DNA of 64,000 bases from Sinorhizobium alkalisoli (GTDB taxonomy: Bacteria > Pseudomonadota > Alphaproteobacteria > Rhizobiales > Rhizobiaceae). Shown piece after piece: positions 16,825 through 25,777 of the stretch (the first letter of the stretch is position 1; the number at the start of each line of letters is the position of its first letter). The notes below the pieces were generated by a model. The model was given only the letters and a program-made list of their open reading frames with translations, was not told the DNA's origin and ran no database searches. A program made the position numbers and the translations under genes. The stretch lies in contig NZ_CP034909.1 of assembly GCF_008932245.1 (NCBI RefSeq), positions 1,550,001 through 1,614,000 of the forward strand, read 5' to 3'.

Positions 16825-18063
16825 ATGACAAAGCCGTTAGATCACACCGCCGCCCTTTCCGGATTGTCGAAGATACAGTTCATCGCATTGATGGCCATGC
16901 TGATGTCCATCAATGCGCTTTCGATCGACATCATGCTTCCGGGCCTGCAGCAGATCGGCGCCAGCCTCGGCGTCGCCGACGAGAACGAGCGCCAATACAT
17001 CCTCTCCGCCTATTTGCTCGGCATGGGCTTTGCGCAACTGTTCTTCGGGCCGCTATCCGATCGATTTGGACGCAAGGCACCGCTTTTGGGCGGGCTTGCG
17101 CTCTACGCCATCTGCGCGCTGGCGATCGCTTTCGTGCCGACCTTCACGGCGCTCCTCGTCCTCCGGTTCGTCCAGGGTGTTGGCGCGGCCGCGACCCGGG
17201 TCGTGACGGTCTCGATCGTGCGTGACGTTTATGGCGGTCGCCAAATGGCAGAGATCATGTCCCTGGTCATGATGGTGTTCATGATCGTTCCGGTCGTGGC
17301 GCCGAGCATCGGACAGTTGATCATGATCTTTGCGGAATGGCACATGATCTTCGTGGTCATTGCGCTCTTCGGGCTGGCCGTTTCAGCACCGGTGGCCCTT
17401 CGGCTCAGGGAAACGCTGGATCCCGCCTATCGGCGTGCCTTCACGGCCGAGGTGATACTGGACGGATTCCGCATCGTGCTCACGAATCGGCTGGCGCTGT
17501 CCTACACGCTGGCGATATCGGTTCTCCTCGGCGGCCTCTTTGGCTTCGTCAACTCGGCGCAGCAGATTCTCGTCGGCATCTATGGCCTCGGCATCTGGTT
17601 TCCGGCGGTTTTCGCCACCTTCGCCAGCGCGATGGCGGTTGCCTCATTTGTCAATTCACGCCTTGTCCGGCGGTTTGGCATGCGTGCACTTTCGCATGCG
17701 GCTCTTCTCGGCTTTGGGCTTACGAGCTTCGTTTGGCTATCCCTGTCGCTGATGGGGCCGCTACCGCTGCCGCACTTTGTCGTCCTGCAAGCGGCGGCCA
17801 TGTTCCAATTCGGGCTGATGGCAGCGAATTTCAATGCCATGGCCATGGAGCCGCTCGGTCACGTCGCCGGAACGGCATCCTCCGTTCTCGGATTCACCCA
17901 GACGGTCGGCGGAGCTCTTATCGGCGCAACCATTGGCCAGGCCTTCGACGGCACGGTCACGCCCTTGGCCGTCGGCTCTTTCAGCATCGCCGTCCTTGCC
18001 CTCGCCTTCGTACTGATCGCAGAGGGCGGCAAACTTTTCAGGCCACACAACCCCTCGGGCTAG
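16825..18063 (+). CDS. MFS multidrug efflux transporter, Bcr/CflA family (copy 1)
   Basis: A 412-residue, 12-segment major facilitator. Bcr/CflA-type marks are the early acidic SIDIMLPGLQQIGASL segment in helix 1, the motif-A loop GPLSDRFGRKAPLLGG after helix 2, RFVQGVGAAATRVVTVSIVRDVYGG in helix 4-5 and the C-terminal GTASSVLGFTQTVGGALIG. It should export a drug-like or metabolite substrate by proton antiport. It is followed after 83 bases by a close paralogue on the same strand. No regulator is attached directly. Confidence 0.9.
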   Translation: MTKPLDHTAALSGLSKIQFIALMAMLMSINALSIDIMLPGLQQIGASLGVADENERQYILSAYLLGMGFAQLFFGPLSDRFGRKAPLLGGLALYAICALAIAFVPTFTALLVLRFVQGVGAAATRVVTVSIVRDVYGGRQMAEIMSLVMMVFMIVPVVAPSIGQLIMIFAEWHMIFVVIALFGLAVSAPVALRLRETLDPAYRRAFTAEVILDGFRIVLTNRLALSYTLAISVLLGGLFGFVNSAQQILVGIYGLGIWFPAVFATFASAMAVASFVNSRLVRRFGMRALSHAALLGFGLTSFVWLSLSLMGPLPLPHFVVLQAAAMFQFGLMAANFNAMAMEPLGHVAGTASSVLGFTQTVGGALIGATIGQAFDGTVTPLAVGSFSIAVLALAFVLIAEGGKLFRPHNPSG

Positions 18064-18146
18064 CAAACGGTCTCCCTGTGTTTCTAGCGCAGGGCGCCGC
18101 TTTCCAAACTGCTCAAGGTCAGTTGATCACATACGGACGCTCGACA

Positions 18147-19436
18147 ATGTCTACCATTACCGGACAACCAGATTCGCTCGACAGGGCTTCGGGCGCGGCC
18201 CGCATCCGCATGGGCCTCGTCGAATTCATCATTACCATCGCTCTCATGACCGCGAGCGTCGCGATCGCGATCGACAGCATGCTGCCGGCCCTGACGAGCA
18301 TCGGTCAATCGCTCCGGGTTGCGAATGCCAACGACGCCCAGCTCGTCATCGCCGTGTTCTTCTTCGGCTTCGGCTTTTCACAGATCTTCTTCGGTAGCCT
18401 GTCCGACGCATTCGGCCGGCGCGTCGTGCTCATGGGAGGTCTTGCCGTCTTCACCCTCTCGATGTTTGCCGCGTCGCAGGCGGCGAGCTTCGAACAGTTG
18501 CTGGCGCTACGCTTCGTCCAAGGGATCGGCGCCGCAGCCATCCGCATCACGACGCTTGCGATCGTTCGCGACTGTTTCGGCGGCCGCGAGATGGCGCGCG
18601 TCATGTCCTACGTCATGATCGTCTTCATGATTGTGCCGATCGTCGCGCCGTCGTTCGGACAGCTCGTCGTCTTCTATGCCAGCTGGCATTGGATCTTCAC
18701 TCTGATCGGTTGTATCGGCTTCGTGCTCTTCTTCTGGGCGCTGGCGCGCATGAAAGAATCGTTGTCGCGCGAAGAGCGCCTGCCGCTCTCGGCGAGCGCC
18801 GTCTTTGCCGGCTTCCGGACGGTCCTGACGAACCGAATCACCTGCGGCTACATGATCGGCATGACGCTCTTCACTGCTGTCATCTGTGCCTATATCGTGA
18901 CTGTCCAGCAGGTCTTCGGTGAGGTCTACGGGCTCGACGAGTGGCTGCCGATCGCCTTTGCCGGAACGGCGGGCGGCATCGCCGCCGCCAATTTCGCCAA
19001 TGGCTTCTTCGTCCGCAGCTTCGGAATGCGCCGCATCTCGCATGCCGCGATGATCCTGTTCACGGCGCTGGCAGCCAGCGGCTATGGCGTGTCGCTCGGC
19101 GGCACGCCCACCTTCGTCGTGAGCTATGTCCTGTTTTCGGTCCTGCTGATGTTCTTCGCGGTCATCGCCACCAATTTCACCGCCATCAGCCTCGAGCCGA
19201 TGGGACATCTTGCCGGAACAGCAACGGCCATCACCGGCTTCGTCTCGACAACGGGCGGGGCGCTTCTCGGCGGCGCCGTCGGGCAACTCTTCGACGGCAC
19301 CCTTGAACCGCTGTTCGGCGGCTTCGCCCTCTTCGGTCTCCTGACCATTCTCGCAACGCTTTGGGCAGAAAAGGGAAGGCTCTTCACCCATCCCGGGGAT
19401 CAGGATGCCGTGCACGACCACGGTGCCCACGTTTGA
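18147..19436 (+). CDS. MFS multidrug efflux transporter, Bcr/CflA family (copy 2)
   Basis: A 429-residue paralogue of the preceding gene. I chose the ATG at 18147 (MSTITGQPDSLDRAS); the frame is open for another 270 codons upstream but that part lies inside copy 1 and is antiparallel noise. It repeats the same landmarks: AIDSMLPALTSIGQSL, GSLSDAFGRRVVLMGG, RFVQGIGAAAIRITTLAIVRDCFGG and GTATAITGFVSTTGGALLG. The two proteins align throughout by eye, which points to a tandem duplication followed by divergence. A polar extension of about 30 residues precedes helix 1. Confidence 0.9.
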   Translation: MSTITGQPDSLDRASGAARIRMGLVEFIITIALMTASVAIAIDSMLPALTSIGQSLRVANANDAQLVIAVFFFGFGFSQIFFGSLSDAFGRRVVLMGGLAVFTLSMFAASQAASFEQLLALRFVQGIGAAAIRITTLAIVRDCFGGREMARVMSYVMIVFMIVPIVAPSFGQLVVFYASWHWIFTLIGCIGFVLFFWALARMKESLSREERLPLSASAVFAGFRTVLTNRITCGYMIGMTLFTAVICAYIVTVQQVFGEVYGLDEWLPIAFAGTAGGIAAANFANGFFVRSFGMRRISHAAMILFTALAASGYGVSLGGTPTFVVSYVLFSVLLMFFAVIATNFTAISLEPMGHLAGTATAITGFVSTTGGALLGGAVGQLFDGTLEPLFGGFALFGLLTILATLWAEKGRLFTHPGDQDAVHDHGAHV

Positions 19437-19477
19437 CACTGGAGGATACGATGCGGGCGGTCTCCCGCCCGCATCCC

Positions 19478-19927
19478 TCACCCTAATTCGAGCGGTGGTC
19501 CCGTGAAGCGGAGATTATGGCGGCTTGCGGCCGCCAGGATTGCCGGCATATCGGTCGAGATGGAATAGTGGCCGGCCGCCATTTCTGCGAAGAAGGCTTC
19601 GAAGCCGCCCGGTGTCAGGATGACGAGATGCCGACAAGGACGGTCTCCGACGATTTGGAACGTATGCTCCGACCCCCGCGGTATGAATACCGTTTCTCCC
19701 GGGCCGCGCCTTAGCTCCTCACCCTCGAGCCAGAATTTGCACTGACCTGTGACGATTATGAAAATCTCGTCTTCGGTTTCGTGTACGTGCCGCGGCGGAC
19801 CGCTTCCGACCGGCGAGAGACTGTCGACGATCGACATCTTGCCGCCTGTAGCCTCGGTGGACAAAATCGTGCGGTATCTGACGCCGTTCCAGTCGATCGC
19901 ATCGCCGGGATAATCTTCATTGTTCAT
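19478..19927 (-). CDS. cupin-domain protein
   Basis: A 149-residue single-domain cupin. The two metal-binding motifs are visible: PPRHVHETEDEIFIIVTGQCKFWLEG (His, His, Glu of motif 1) and GSEHTFQIVGDRPCRHLVI (His of motif 2). A C-terminal segment GGFEAFFAEMAAGHYS resembles that of quercetinase/pirin-like or small-molecule dioxygenase cupins, but function is open. It is transcribed divergently from the LysR gene 110 bases away and is a likely target of that regulator. Confidence 0.87.
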   Translation of the reverse strand: MNNEDYPGDAIDWNGVRYRTILSTEATGGKMSIVDSLSPVGSGPPRHVHETEDEIFIIVTGQCKFWLEGEELRRGPGETVFIPRGSEHTFQIVGDRPCRHLVILTPGGFEAFFAEMAAGHYSISTDMPAILAAASRHNLRFTGPPLELG

Positions 19928-19997
19928 CGTCTTTCTCCGTTTAAGCGTAAAAAAACGAAAGCGCTCTCGTTGACTCCTGCTTACTCACCATCTCACT

Positions 19998-20012
19998 ATC
20001 GGTCCAACCGAT
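19998..20012. promoter_or_regulatory. palindrome in cupin-lysR intergenic region, likely LysR operator
   Basis: ATCGGT-CCA-ACCGAT is a perfect 6-base inverted repeat with a 3-base centre. It lies 26 bases before the LysR ATG and about 70 bases before the cupin ATG, the typical place for a LysR recognition site that controls both directions. Confidence 0.6.
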
Positions 20013-20037
20013 TGTCGTGATAGGTGCTATCGCGAAA

Positions 20038-20994
20038 ATGAATTTTGCAACATTCGACCTCAACCTGATGCGCGTTCTCGATGCCATTCTGCGCGAAGGC
20101 TCTACGGTGCATGCGGCCAAACGGCTGAATATGTCCCAGTCCGCCGTGTCGGGCGCCCTGGCGAGATTGCGGTACTCACTCTGTGACGAACTCTTCGTCC
20201 GCCACGGCAATCGCTTGGTTCCGACCGATTACGCCAAGTCCATCGAATTGCCGCTCAGGGAGGAGCTTGATCGGCTTGCAGCCATTCTTGCGCCGCCGAG
20301 CGCGTTCGATCCGGCGACAGCCGTGGGAACGTTCCGTATCACGGCAAGCGACTTCTTTGCGGAGATGCTGATGCCGCCGCTGGCCGACCTGCTGCGCAAG
20401 CAGGCGCCCGGCATCAGAGCGCAGCTCGTCGATCTCGTTCCGAACAGCTATATCGATAGCCTTGAGACCTATCGCGCCGACCTCGCCCTCATTCCGAACC
20501 AGTCGATTCCGAACTGGACCAGCAGCCAACCTCTCTTCTATTCGAGCTTCGTCGTGATCGCACGGCGAAGGCATCTTCAGTTGGCGACGGCAGGCTTGGC
20601 GCCGGGAACGATCGTGCCGATGGACCTGTACTGTGAGCTCGACCATGCTCTCTTTTCGCCCGAGGGAAATTTCTCGGCCATGGGCGATGCTGCCCTGGCC
20701 AGAATGGGCCGCAGCCGGAAGGTCGTTATGACCTTACCGGTGTTCTCCGGCGTTTGCCGCGCCGTCGCGGAAAGCGACCTGATCGCGTTGGTCCCGCGTC
20801 AGCTTGCCGAACGCGTCGCTCCACAGATGGGCTTGGAGCTCTATCGCCCGCCCATGCCGATCGATCCGCCCCTGGTCATTGCTGTCTGGCATCGTCGCTC
20901 CGCTTCGAGCCCCTTGCACCGCTGGATGCGTGAGAAGATCATCGGCTTGACGCGCCGCCTCAATGAAGGTGAGCACACCTCCATTGGATCATGA
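20038..20994 (+). CDS. LysR-family transcriptional regulator
   Basis: A 318-residue LysR regulator. I chose the ATG at 20038 (MNFATFDLNLMRVLDAILREG); an in-frame ATG 7 codons up overlaps the likely operator region. The N-terminal winged helix is clear: GSTVHAAKRLNMSQSAVSGALARLRYSLCDELFVRHGNRLVPT. The C-terminal inducer-binding domain resembles NodD/NahR-type members, with FRITASDFFAEMLMPPL. The probable target is the divergent cupin gene. The inducer is unknown. Confidence 0.9.
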   Translation: MNFATFDLNLMRVLDAILREGSTVHAAKRLNMSQSAVSGALARLRYSLCDELFVRHGNRLVPTDYAKSIELPLREELDRLAAILAPPSAFDPATAVGTFRITASDFFAEMLMPPLADLLRKQAPGIRAQLVDLVPNSYIDSLETYRADLALIPNQSIPNWTSSQPLFYSSFVVIARRRHLQLATAGLAPGTIVPMDLYCELDHALFSPEGNFSAMGDAALARMGRSRKVVMTLPVFSGVCRAVAESDLIALVPRQLAERVAPQMGLELYRPPMPIDPPLVIAVWHRRSASSPLHRWMREKIIGLTRRLNEGEHTSIGS

Positions 20995-21023
20995 CCAAAT
21001 CCGGCACTTGCCTCCGATCAGGC

Positions 21024-21848
21024 TCAGACCGTGAAGACCTCGCGCCGCAGCGCGTCCCAGCTTTCCTTGTCCGTCGCCAGCAGCAAACCGCCGCTCAAAT
21101 GCGCCGGCAGGTAGGGTGACCCGTCGAAGCGCGCGGCAAAGGCACCGGCCTCCTCGGCGATCAGCGTGCCGGCGAGATGGTCCCACGGCATCAGCTTCTG
21201 ATACATCAGAAAGTGCAGGTGGCCGCCGGCAAAGATGCGATATTCATGCGCCGCGCAGCGGTAGCTGGTCGCAATCCGCACCTTCGCGAGGTTGCCCATG
21301 ACGATGCGGCGATCGGCTTCGCCATAGAAGCCCGTCGAAGCGCCGCCGACCATGTTTTGAAGCGGCACGCCGGTGCTCACCGACAGTCTTTCCTGTGAGC
21401 CGTTCGGCCGGCACATCCAGGCGCCGGACCCTTTCTCGGCAATGACCCAATCATTGCCGAGCGGATCGTAGATGATGCCGGCCACCGTCTCGCCCTTGGC
21501 GACCACGCTTGCCATCACCCCGAAGAGCGGCATGCCGGCCGCGAAATTGAACGTACCGTCGATCGGATCGACGACGATGGCGAGATCGGCATCCGCCAGC
21601 TCTTCGAGGAGCGCCGGATCGGCGGCGACCGATTCCTCGCCGATGAAGACGGAGCCCGGCGCAATCGCATCGATCCGCGATTTGATCAGCCGTTCCGCCG
21701 CTTCGTCCGCTTCGGTGACAAGGTCGATCGCTTCCGTCTTCACCCGCACATCGCCGGATTCAAGATTGCGGAACCGCGGCAGAATTTCCTTCATCGCCGC
21801 CTCCTGCAGAAGGTTTGCAAGGGCGGCAATATCGACGGAATGGCTCAT
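21024..21848 (-). CDS. inositol monophosphatase family protein (possible 3'(2'),5'-bisphosphate nucleotidase-like)
   Basis: A 274-residue member of the Li-sensitive, Mg-dependent phosphatase family. Metal-binding motifs are present: GEES near residue 70, [21 protein letters not shown] (DPIDGT) and the C-terminal [16 protein letters not shown]. The natural substrate in this family varies (inositol phosphate, histidinol phosphate, PAP), and nothing in the sequence decides among them. Its start overlaps the ttcA stop by 4 bases (ATGA), so the two genes are translationally coupled. Confidence 0.9.
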   Translation of the reverse strand: MSHSVDIAALANLLQEAAMKEILPRFRNLESGDVRVKTEAIDLVTEADEAAERLIKSRIDAIAPGSVFIGEESVAADPALLEELADADLAIVVDPIDGTFNFAAGMPLFGVMASVVAKGETVAGIIYDPLGNDWVIAEKGSGAWMCRPNGSQERLSVSTGVPLQNMVGGASTGFYGEADRRIVMGNLAKVRIATSYRCAAHEYRIFAGGHLHFLMYQKLMPWDHLAGTLIAEEAGAFAARFDGSPYLPAHLSGGLLLATDKESWDALRREVFTV

Positions 21849-22735
21849 TCTCGGGGCTCCGGGGAAAGGGACTGGAAATCGAACAGCTTGGGATCGAGGA
21901 GGTGCGACGGGTTCGCGTGCCCGAGCGCGCGAAGCATGGTGTCCTTGCGACCGGGCATACGCCGCTCGATATCGGCAAGCATCGCCTTCATCGCGTTACG
22001 CTCGAGCCCATCCTGGGAGCCGCAAAGGTCGCAGGGAATGATCGGAAACGCCATCGCCGCCGCGAAACGCGCAAGATCCTCCTCGGCCGCATAGGCGAGC
22101 GGACGCAGCACCATCAGGTCGCCGTCGTCGTTGAGAAGTTTCGCCGGCATGGATGCGAGCCGTCCGCCATGGAACAGGTTCATGAAGAACGTCTCGAGGA
22201 TATCCTCGCGATGATGCCCGAGTACGAGCGCATCGCAGCCTTCCTCCCGGGCGATCCGGTAGAGATTGCCGCGACGCAGCCGCGAACAAAGCGAGCAATA
22301 GGTCGCCCCCGTCGGCAGCTTTTCCTTCACGATCGAATAGGTGTCGCGATACTCGATCCGGTGCTCGACGCCGATCGACGTGAGATAGTCCGGCAGGATG
22401 TGCTTCGGAAAGTTCGGCTGCCCCTGATCGAGGTTACAGGCGACGAGCTCGACCGGCAGCAGGCCGCGCCACTGGAGGTCCATGAGCAATGCCAAAAGGC
22501 TGTAGCTATCCTTGCCGCCCGACACGCCGACAAGCCAGCGCCTCGCACCGTTGAGCATCGCAAAGTCATCCAGCGCTTGGCGGACTTGCCTGAGCAGACG
22601 CTTGCGCAGTTTATTGAAGGCGACCGAGGACGGCATGCGCGAGAACAGCGGATGGCTGTCGGCGTCAAGGCCGGCGAGATCCTCATCGACAGCGATATTC
22701 GTCCTGTCGCGCTCAGACGATCGTGCGGTTTCCAT
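21845..22735 (-). CDS. ttcA: tRNA 2-thiocytidine(32) synthetase TtcA
   Basis: A 296-residue PP-loop ATPase. The PP-loop SGGKDS ([19 protein letters not shown]) is intact, and two CxxC pairs follow, [12 protein letters not shown] and CDLCGSQDG, which bind the [4Fe-4S] cluster needed to thiolate cytidine 32 of some tRNAs. The helix [29 protein letters not shown] is also typical of the family. The C-terminal extension and length are normal. It is coupled to the downstream phosphatase-family gene. Confidence 0.95.
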   Translation of the reverse strand: METARSSERDRTNIAVDEDLAGLDADSHPLFSRMPSSVAFNKLRKRLLRQVRQALDDFAMLNGARRWLVGVSGGKDSYSLLALLMDLQWRGLLPVELVACNLDQGQPNFPKHILPDYLTSIGVEHRIEYRDTYSIVKEKLPTGATYCSLCSRLRRGNLYRIAREEGCDALVLGHHREDILETFFMNLFHGGRLASMPAKLLNDDGDLMVLRPLAYAAEEDLARFAAAMAFPIIPCDLCGSQDGLERNAMKAMLADIERRMPGRKDTMLRALGHANPSHLLDPKLFDFQSLSPEPRE

Positions 22736-22918
22736 GGCATCTGTCTCGGAATGTGCAGGGCATTAATACGGCCAAGGGCTGAACCAGCACTTGCCCGGTC
22801 GGCCCCGGAAGATCAAGGGGAAATCGAACCGCCGCCCCTGTGATTCGGCACAATGGCCCCCCTCCCCGTTTTTGGCGGTGGAGAGGGACAGGATCGTGGC
22901 GCCCTCCCCAGCTACCTG

Positions 22919-23085
22919 AAAACACGGAGTAGCGTTCCGGCCAAGGCTGGAGATCGCCGACATCTTTCGTAGCTATGGCCCCGCGTGGCAGCGGGCCAAT
23001 GCCGGCATGTAAGCCTGGTCCAGCTCAAGGTCATGAAGGCGATCGAAGTCTGCCGAACCGAGGCGCTCTCGGCCAGGATGTGCTG
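22919..23085 (+). pseudogene. remnant of an IS91-family transposase N-terminus
   Basis: Conceptual translation with two frameshifts reads RPRLEIADIFRSYGPAW, then HVSLVQLKVMKAIEVCRTEAL, which matches what I know as the conserved N-terminus of IS91-family (Y2, HUH-type) transposases. The frame then breaks and no zinc-finger or catalytic tyrosine region follows. It is therefore a short decayed end of an IS91-type element. It marks the junction between the ttcA backbone and the aromatic/alicyclic acid island. Confidence 0.7.
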
Positions 23086-23130
23086 AATATGGCGCTTACC
23101 GATGAGGCCCGCGCCAAGTACGGCCAGCAT
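23040..23130 (-). pseudogene. 5' stump of a Gfo/Idh/MocA-family dehydrogenase gene
   Basis: Starting at the ATG 23130, 21 bases after the aroQ stop, the minus strand encodes MLAVLGAGLIGKRHIQHIL followed by AESASV. This is the first beta strand and dinucleotide-binding GAGLIGKRH loop of Gfo/Idh/MocA oxidoreductases. After about 30 residues the frame runs into sequence that on the opposite strand is the IS91 transposase remnant. The gene was probably the next member of the aroQ operon and was cut off when the IS91-type element moved in or deleted neighbouring DNA. Confidence 0.65.
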
Positions 23131-23151
23131 AACCCGCTGATCATGGTCACT

Positions 23152-23601
23152 TCAGCCCGTGCTGGCCGCCTTGATCATTGTCGCCGCGCGCCGGATGGCA
23201 AGCTGGTAACCTTCTGTTCCAAGGCCGCAGATTACGCCGTCGGCGCGGTGCGAAACGAACGAATGGTGTCGGAAGCTTTCGCGCTTGTGCACATTGGAGA
23301 TGTGGATCTCGATCACGGGCCCTTCAAATGTGTTCAGAGCGTCGAGGATAGCGAGTGAGGTATGGGTGAAGGCCGCCGGATTAATGACGATGCCCGCACC
23401 GTCTTCGCGCGCCTCATGAATCCAATCGATGATCTCGTATTCCCGGTTGCTCTGATGAAAGCGGATTTCATGGCCGAGTTCGGCTGCCAGCTTGCGGCAG
23501 TCCGCCTCTACGTCTGCGAGGGTTTCATGCCCGTAGATGTGCGGCTGGCGTTTGCCAAGCAGGTTGAGATTTGGTCCATTGAGAACGTAGATCAAACTCA
23601 T
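23152..23601 (-). CDS. aroQ: type II 3-dehydroquinate dehydratase
   Basis: A 149-residue type II dehydroquinase, interconverting 3-dehydroquinate and 3-dehydroshikimate. The active-site set is visible: [17 protein letters not shown] with the essential Arg18 and Tyr23, [14 protein letters not shown], and [17 protein letters not shown] with the catalytic His100 and flanking Arg. It lies in a catabolic-looking operon with a quinate/shikimate-type dehydrogenase rather than with biosynthetic aro genes, so it probably works in quinate or shikimate breakdown. Confidence 0.96.
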   Translation of the reverse strand: MSLIYVLNGPNLNLLGKRQPHIYGHETLADVEADCRKLAAELGHEIRFHQSNREYEIIDWIHEAREDGAGIVINPAAFTHTSLAILDALNTFEGPVIEIHISNVHKRESFRHHSFVSHRADGVICGLGTEGYQLAIRRAATMIKAASTG

Positions 23602-23634
23602 AGCATAGTGTCCTTGTTGAGCACGTCGTCCTGG

Positions 23635-24003
23635 TCAGACGACTGCCGTGGCTTGAGCAGCAAAATCAGGGTCCGACTCGTAGAGATCGGCACGCAAACC
23701 GAGCCTTCCAGCTTCGAGAGCAGGCGCGGCGATCACCCGCGCGGCCTCGAGAACGGCAGTGAGAAGCTTCTGCTTGATCTCCGCAGTACGACCCGGTGCC
23801 ATCCGCAAGATGATTTGGATGAAATGATTATCGAGATTTTCATCGCCGACGCAGGAGTATGTCGCCTCCCGCGCAAGCGTGCGCACGGCGGAAGGTTTCA
23901 CAAGGCCGCCATCGCGAACGCAGCGATGCACGGCCAGGGTGAGCCGGTCCATGGCCACATGCTCGCCCGCGCCCCGGCTATAATCGATGATGATATGCGG
24001 CAC
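23635..24003 (-). CDS. 5-carboxymethyl-2-hydroxymuconate isomerase-family tautomerase (GTG start)
   Basis: A 122-residue member of the CHMI (HpaF/HpcD) branch of the tautomerase superfamily. The start is decided by chemistry and ribosome site together. A GTG at 24003 is preceded by GGGAG with 7-base spacing and encodes M-PHIIIDYS, which puts the catalytic Pro directly after the initiator Met as the family requires. The upstream ATG at 24036 would bury that proline. Other family parts are SGAGEHV-like RGAGEHVAMDRL and HFIQIILRMAPGRTAEIKQKL. In homoprotocatechuate degradation CHMI isomerises an unsaturated dicarboxylate; here it is mixed with quinate genes, so the substrate is open. Confidence 0.88.
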   Translation of the reverse strand: MPHIIIDYSRGAGEHVAMDRLTLAVHRCVRDGGLVKPSAVRTLAREATYSCVGDENLDNHFIQIILRMAPGRTAEIKQKLLTAVLEAARVIAAPALEAGRLGLRADLYESDPDFAAQATAVV

Positions 24004-24017
24004 TTGGGATCTCCCCA

Positions 24018-24884
24018 TCAAGCCGACAGGCGGCATAAATCGGTAAAGTGACGAGACATGCGCTCTGCGTCGGGTGCGATCCCGGTAAACAATTCGAAAG
24101 CCGCTGCTGCCTGGTAGACGGTCATGCCGCCGCCGGGAAGGGTCCGGCAGCCTTTTCCTTCGGCGAGCGCAAGGAGCTCAGTGACGAGCGGCATGTAGAC
24201 GATGTCGGCGACCCAATGCCGCGGCAGAAGCCAATCCGGGTCGATCGGCAAACCTGGATGGCTCTTCATCCCCGTCGGTGTCGCGTGGATAAGGCCTTCC
24301 GCGGAGCGCAGGGCACCGCCGACGTCCGTCGTGGCACGGGCACAATCCCTTGAGAAGCGATCGTTCAACTGCCCAGCCAAGGTCTCTGCCCGTTTCGAAT
24401 CCTGGTCAAAGATCGATATTCTCTCAATACCGAGCTTGATTGCGGCATGCGCCACGGCGACACCGGCACCGCCGGCGCCCAGCAGCACGGCATGCGACAT
24501 CGCGACGTCCGGAAGGCCGCGCTGGAAATTCTCGTAGAAACCGTACCAATCAGTGTTGTGGCCGATCCTCTCGCCGTCACGAAAGACCACGGTGTTGACC
24601 GCACCGAGCATCTCTGCATCCTCGGAAAGGCGATGGAGGTGGGCGATCACCGTCTGTTTGCACGGATGCGTAATGTTGCTCCCGGCAAAGCCGCGCCGCT
24701 CTTCCTCGTCGAGGAGGTCCGGCAGCGCCGAGGCGGGAAGGCCTCGCTCGGCCAGATCGAGAAGCTCGTAACGGTAATCGAGGCCCTGATGTCGAGCTTC
24801 CGTTTCGTGGAGCGCCGGGGACTTTGACATTTGAATGTCGGCCCCGATCAGTCCCACGAGAAATTTCTTGTCGTGCATTGGCAT
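24018..24884 (-). CDS. quinate/shikimate dehydrogenase (AroE family, probably catabolic and NAD-linked)
   Basis: A 288-residue AroE-family enzyme. Substrate-binding residues are Ser20 and Ser22 in MSKSPALHE, the catalytic Lys76 in SNITHPCKQ and Asp112 in GHNTDWYGF. The cofactor loop is LGAGGAGVAVAHA. The second strand ends in FDQD at Asp160, where NADP-specific biosynthetic AroE has an NRT-type basic motif, so NAD use is more likely. The SNITHPCKQ form is what I know from quinate/shikimate dehydrogenases of actinobacteria and related catabolic enzymes. It lies 14 bases before the tautomerase gene and 12 bases after the ABC ATPase gene. Confidence 0.9.
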   Translation of the reverse strand: MPMHDKKFLVGLIGADIQMSKSPALHETEARHQGLDYRYELLDLAERGLPASALPDLLDEEERRGFAGSNITHPCKQTVIAHLHRLSEDAEMLGAVNTVVFRDGERIGHNTDWYGFYENFQRGLPDVAMSHAVLLGAGGAGVAVAHAAIKLGIERISIFDQDSKRAETLAGQLNDRFSRDCARATTDVGGALRSAEGLIHATPTGMKSHPGLPIDPDWLLPRHWVADIVYMPLVTELLALAEGKGCRTLPGGGMTVYQAAAAFELFTGIAPDAERMSRHFTDLCRLSA

Positions 24885-24896
24885 CGCTTTCGAACG

Positions 24897-25670
24897 TCAG
24901 TGGTGGGCCAGGATTTCGCCGAGGAAGGTTTTCGTGCGTTCATGCCGGGGAGACTTGAAGAAGACATCCGGTTGGGCCTCTTCGACGATTTCTCCGGAAG
25001 CCATGAAGATGACGCGATCGGCGACTTGGCGGGCAAAGCCCATTTCGTGCGTGACGCAAATCATCGTCATGCCGTCACGGGCGAGCCCGATCATGGTGTC
25101 GAGCACTTCCTTCACCATTTCGGGATCAAGGGCAGAGGTCGGTTCGTCGAAGAGCATGACCTTCGGCTCCATGCAGAGCGCGCGAGCGATGGCAACGCGT
25201 TGCTGTTGGCCGCCGGATAGCTGCGCTGGATATTTTTCCGCTTGGTCAAGGATGCGGACGCGCTCGAGATATTTTCGAGCCAGTCGCTCTGCGTCAGTGC
25301 GGCTTGTGCCTCGAACACGCATCGGGGCAAGCGTACAGTTCTGAAGCACGGTCATGTGCGGGAAGAGATTGAAACTCTGGAAGACCATTCCCACTTCGCG
25401 ACGGATCGCATCGATGGACTTGCTGCTTCCGTCCAGTACCTGACCCTCGACGACGATCTTGCCGTCCTCGATCGTTTCGAGGGCGTTGATGCAGCGGATT
25501 AACGTCGATTTCCCGGAGCCTGACGGCCCGCAGAGGACGATTTTTTCGCCTTTGCGGACCGATAGGCTGATGGATTTCAAGGCATGGAAAGCGCCGTACC
25601 ACTTCTGTACGTCCTCAAGGGAAATCAGCGTCGGTTGACCGGTTGCGGTATTGAGCACGGAACTCTCCAT
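24897..25670 (-). CDS. ABC transporter ATP-binding protein, polar amino acid/HisP type
   Basis: A 257-residue ABC ATPase. Walker [11 protein letters not shown]-loop [17 protein letters not shown], signature [15 protein letters not shown], Walker [15 protein letters not shown] and the H-loop CVTHEMGFA are all intact, and the GlnQ/HisP-like subfamily is clear. It energises the two permeases encoded further up the operon, which take substrate from the binding protein at 25778-26602. A hairpin-rich repeat separates it from the binding protein gene. In this context the cargo is more likely a quinate- or shikimate-type acid than an amino acid. Confidence 0.94.
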   Translation of the reverse strand: MESSVLNTATGQPTLISLEDVQKWYGAFHALKSISLSVRKGEKIVLCGPSGSGKSTLIRCINALETIEDGKIVVEGQVLDGSSKSIDAIRREVGMVFQSFNLFPHMTVLQNCTLAPMRVRGTSRTDAERLARKYLERVRILDQAEKYPAQLSGGQQQRVAIARALCMEPKVMLFDEPTSALDPEMVKEVLDTMIGLARDGMTMICVTHEMGFARQVADRVIFMASGEIVEEAQPDVFFKSPRHERTKTFLGEILAHH

Positions 25671-25679
25671 TTGGGCTTT

Positions 25680-25772
25680 AGAGCATGATCCGACCGGAGT
25701 AAAACGAGGATCGATAAGATCATGCGTCGGAAGAAAGCGTTACAGCGCCGATCTGATCCAGTCAGATCGGCA
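25680..25772. repeat. rhizobial intergenic palindromic repeat between ABC ATPase and binding-protein genes
   Basis: The stretch contains GCATGATC and its reverse complement GATCATGC about 30 bases apart, followed by a 10-base-pair hairpin GCCGATCTGA (25747-25756) / TCAGATCGGC (25762-25771). I recognise the AGAGCATGATCCGA...GATCATGCG layout as a common dispersed intergenic element of Rhizobiales. Lying inside an operon, it may lower the downstream transcript relative to the binding protein. Confidence 0.65.
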
Positions 25773-25777
25773 CGCGC

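Noticed and set aside
17337..18146. N-terminal 270-codon extension of the second MFS gene
   Set aside because: It overlaps the first MFS gene in another frame; the membrane protein begins at 18147 with normal family length.
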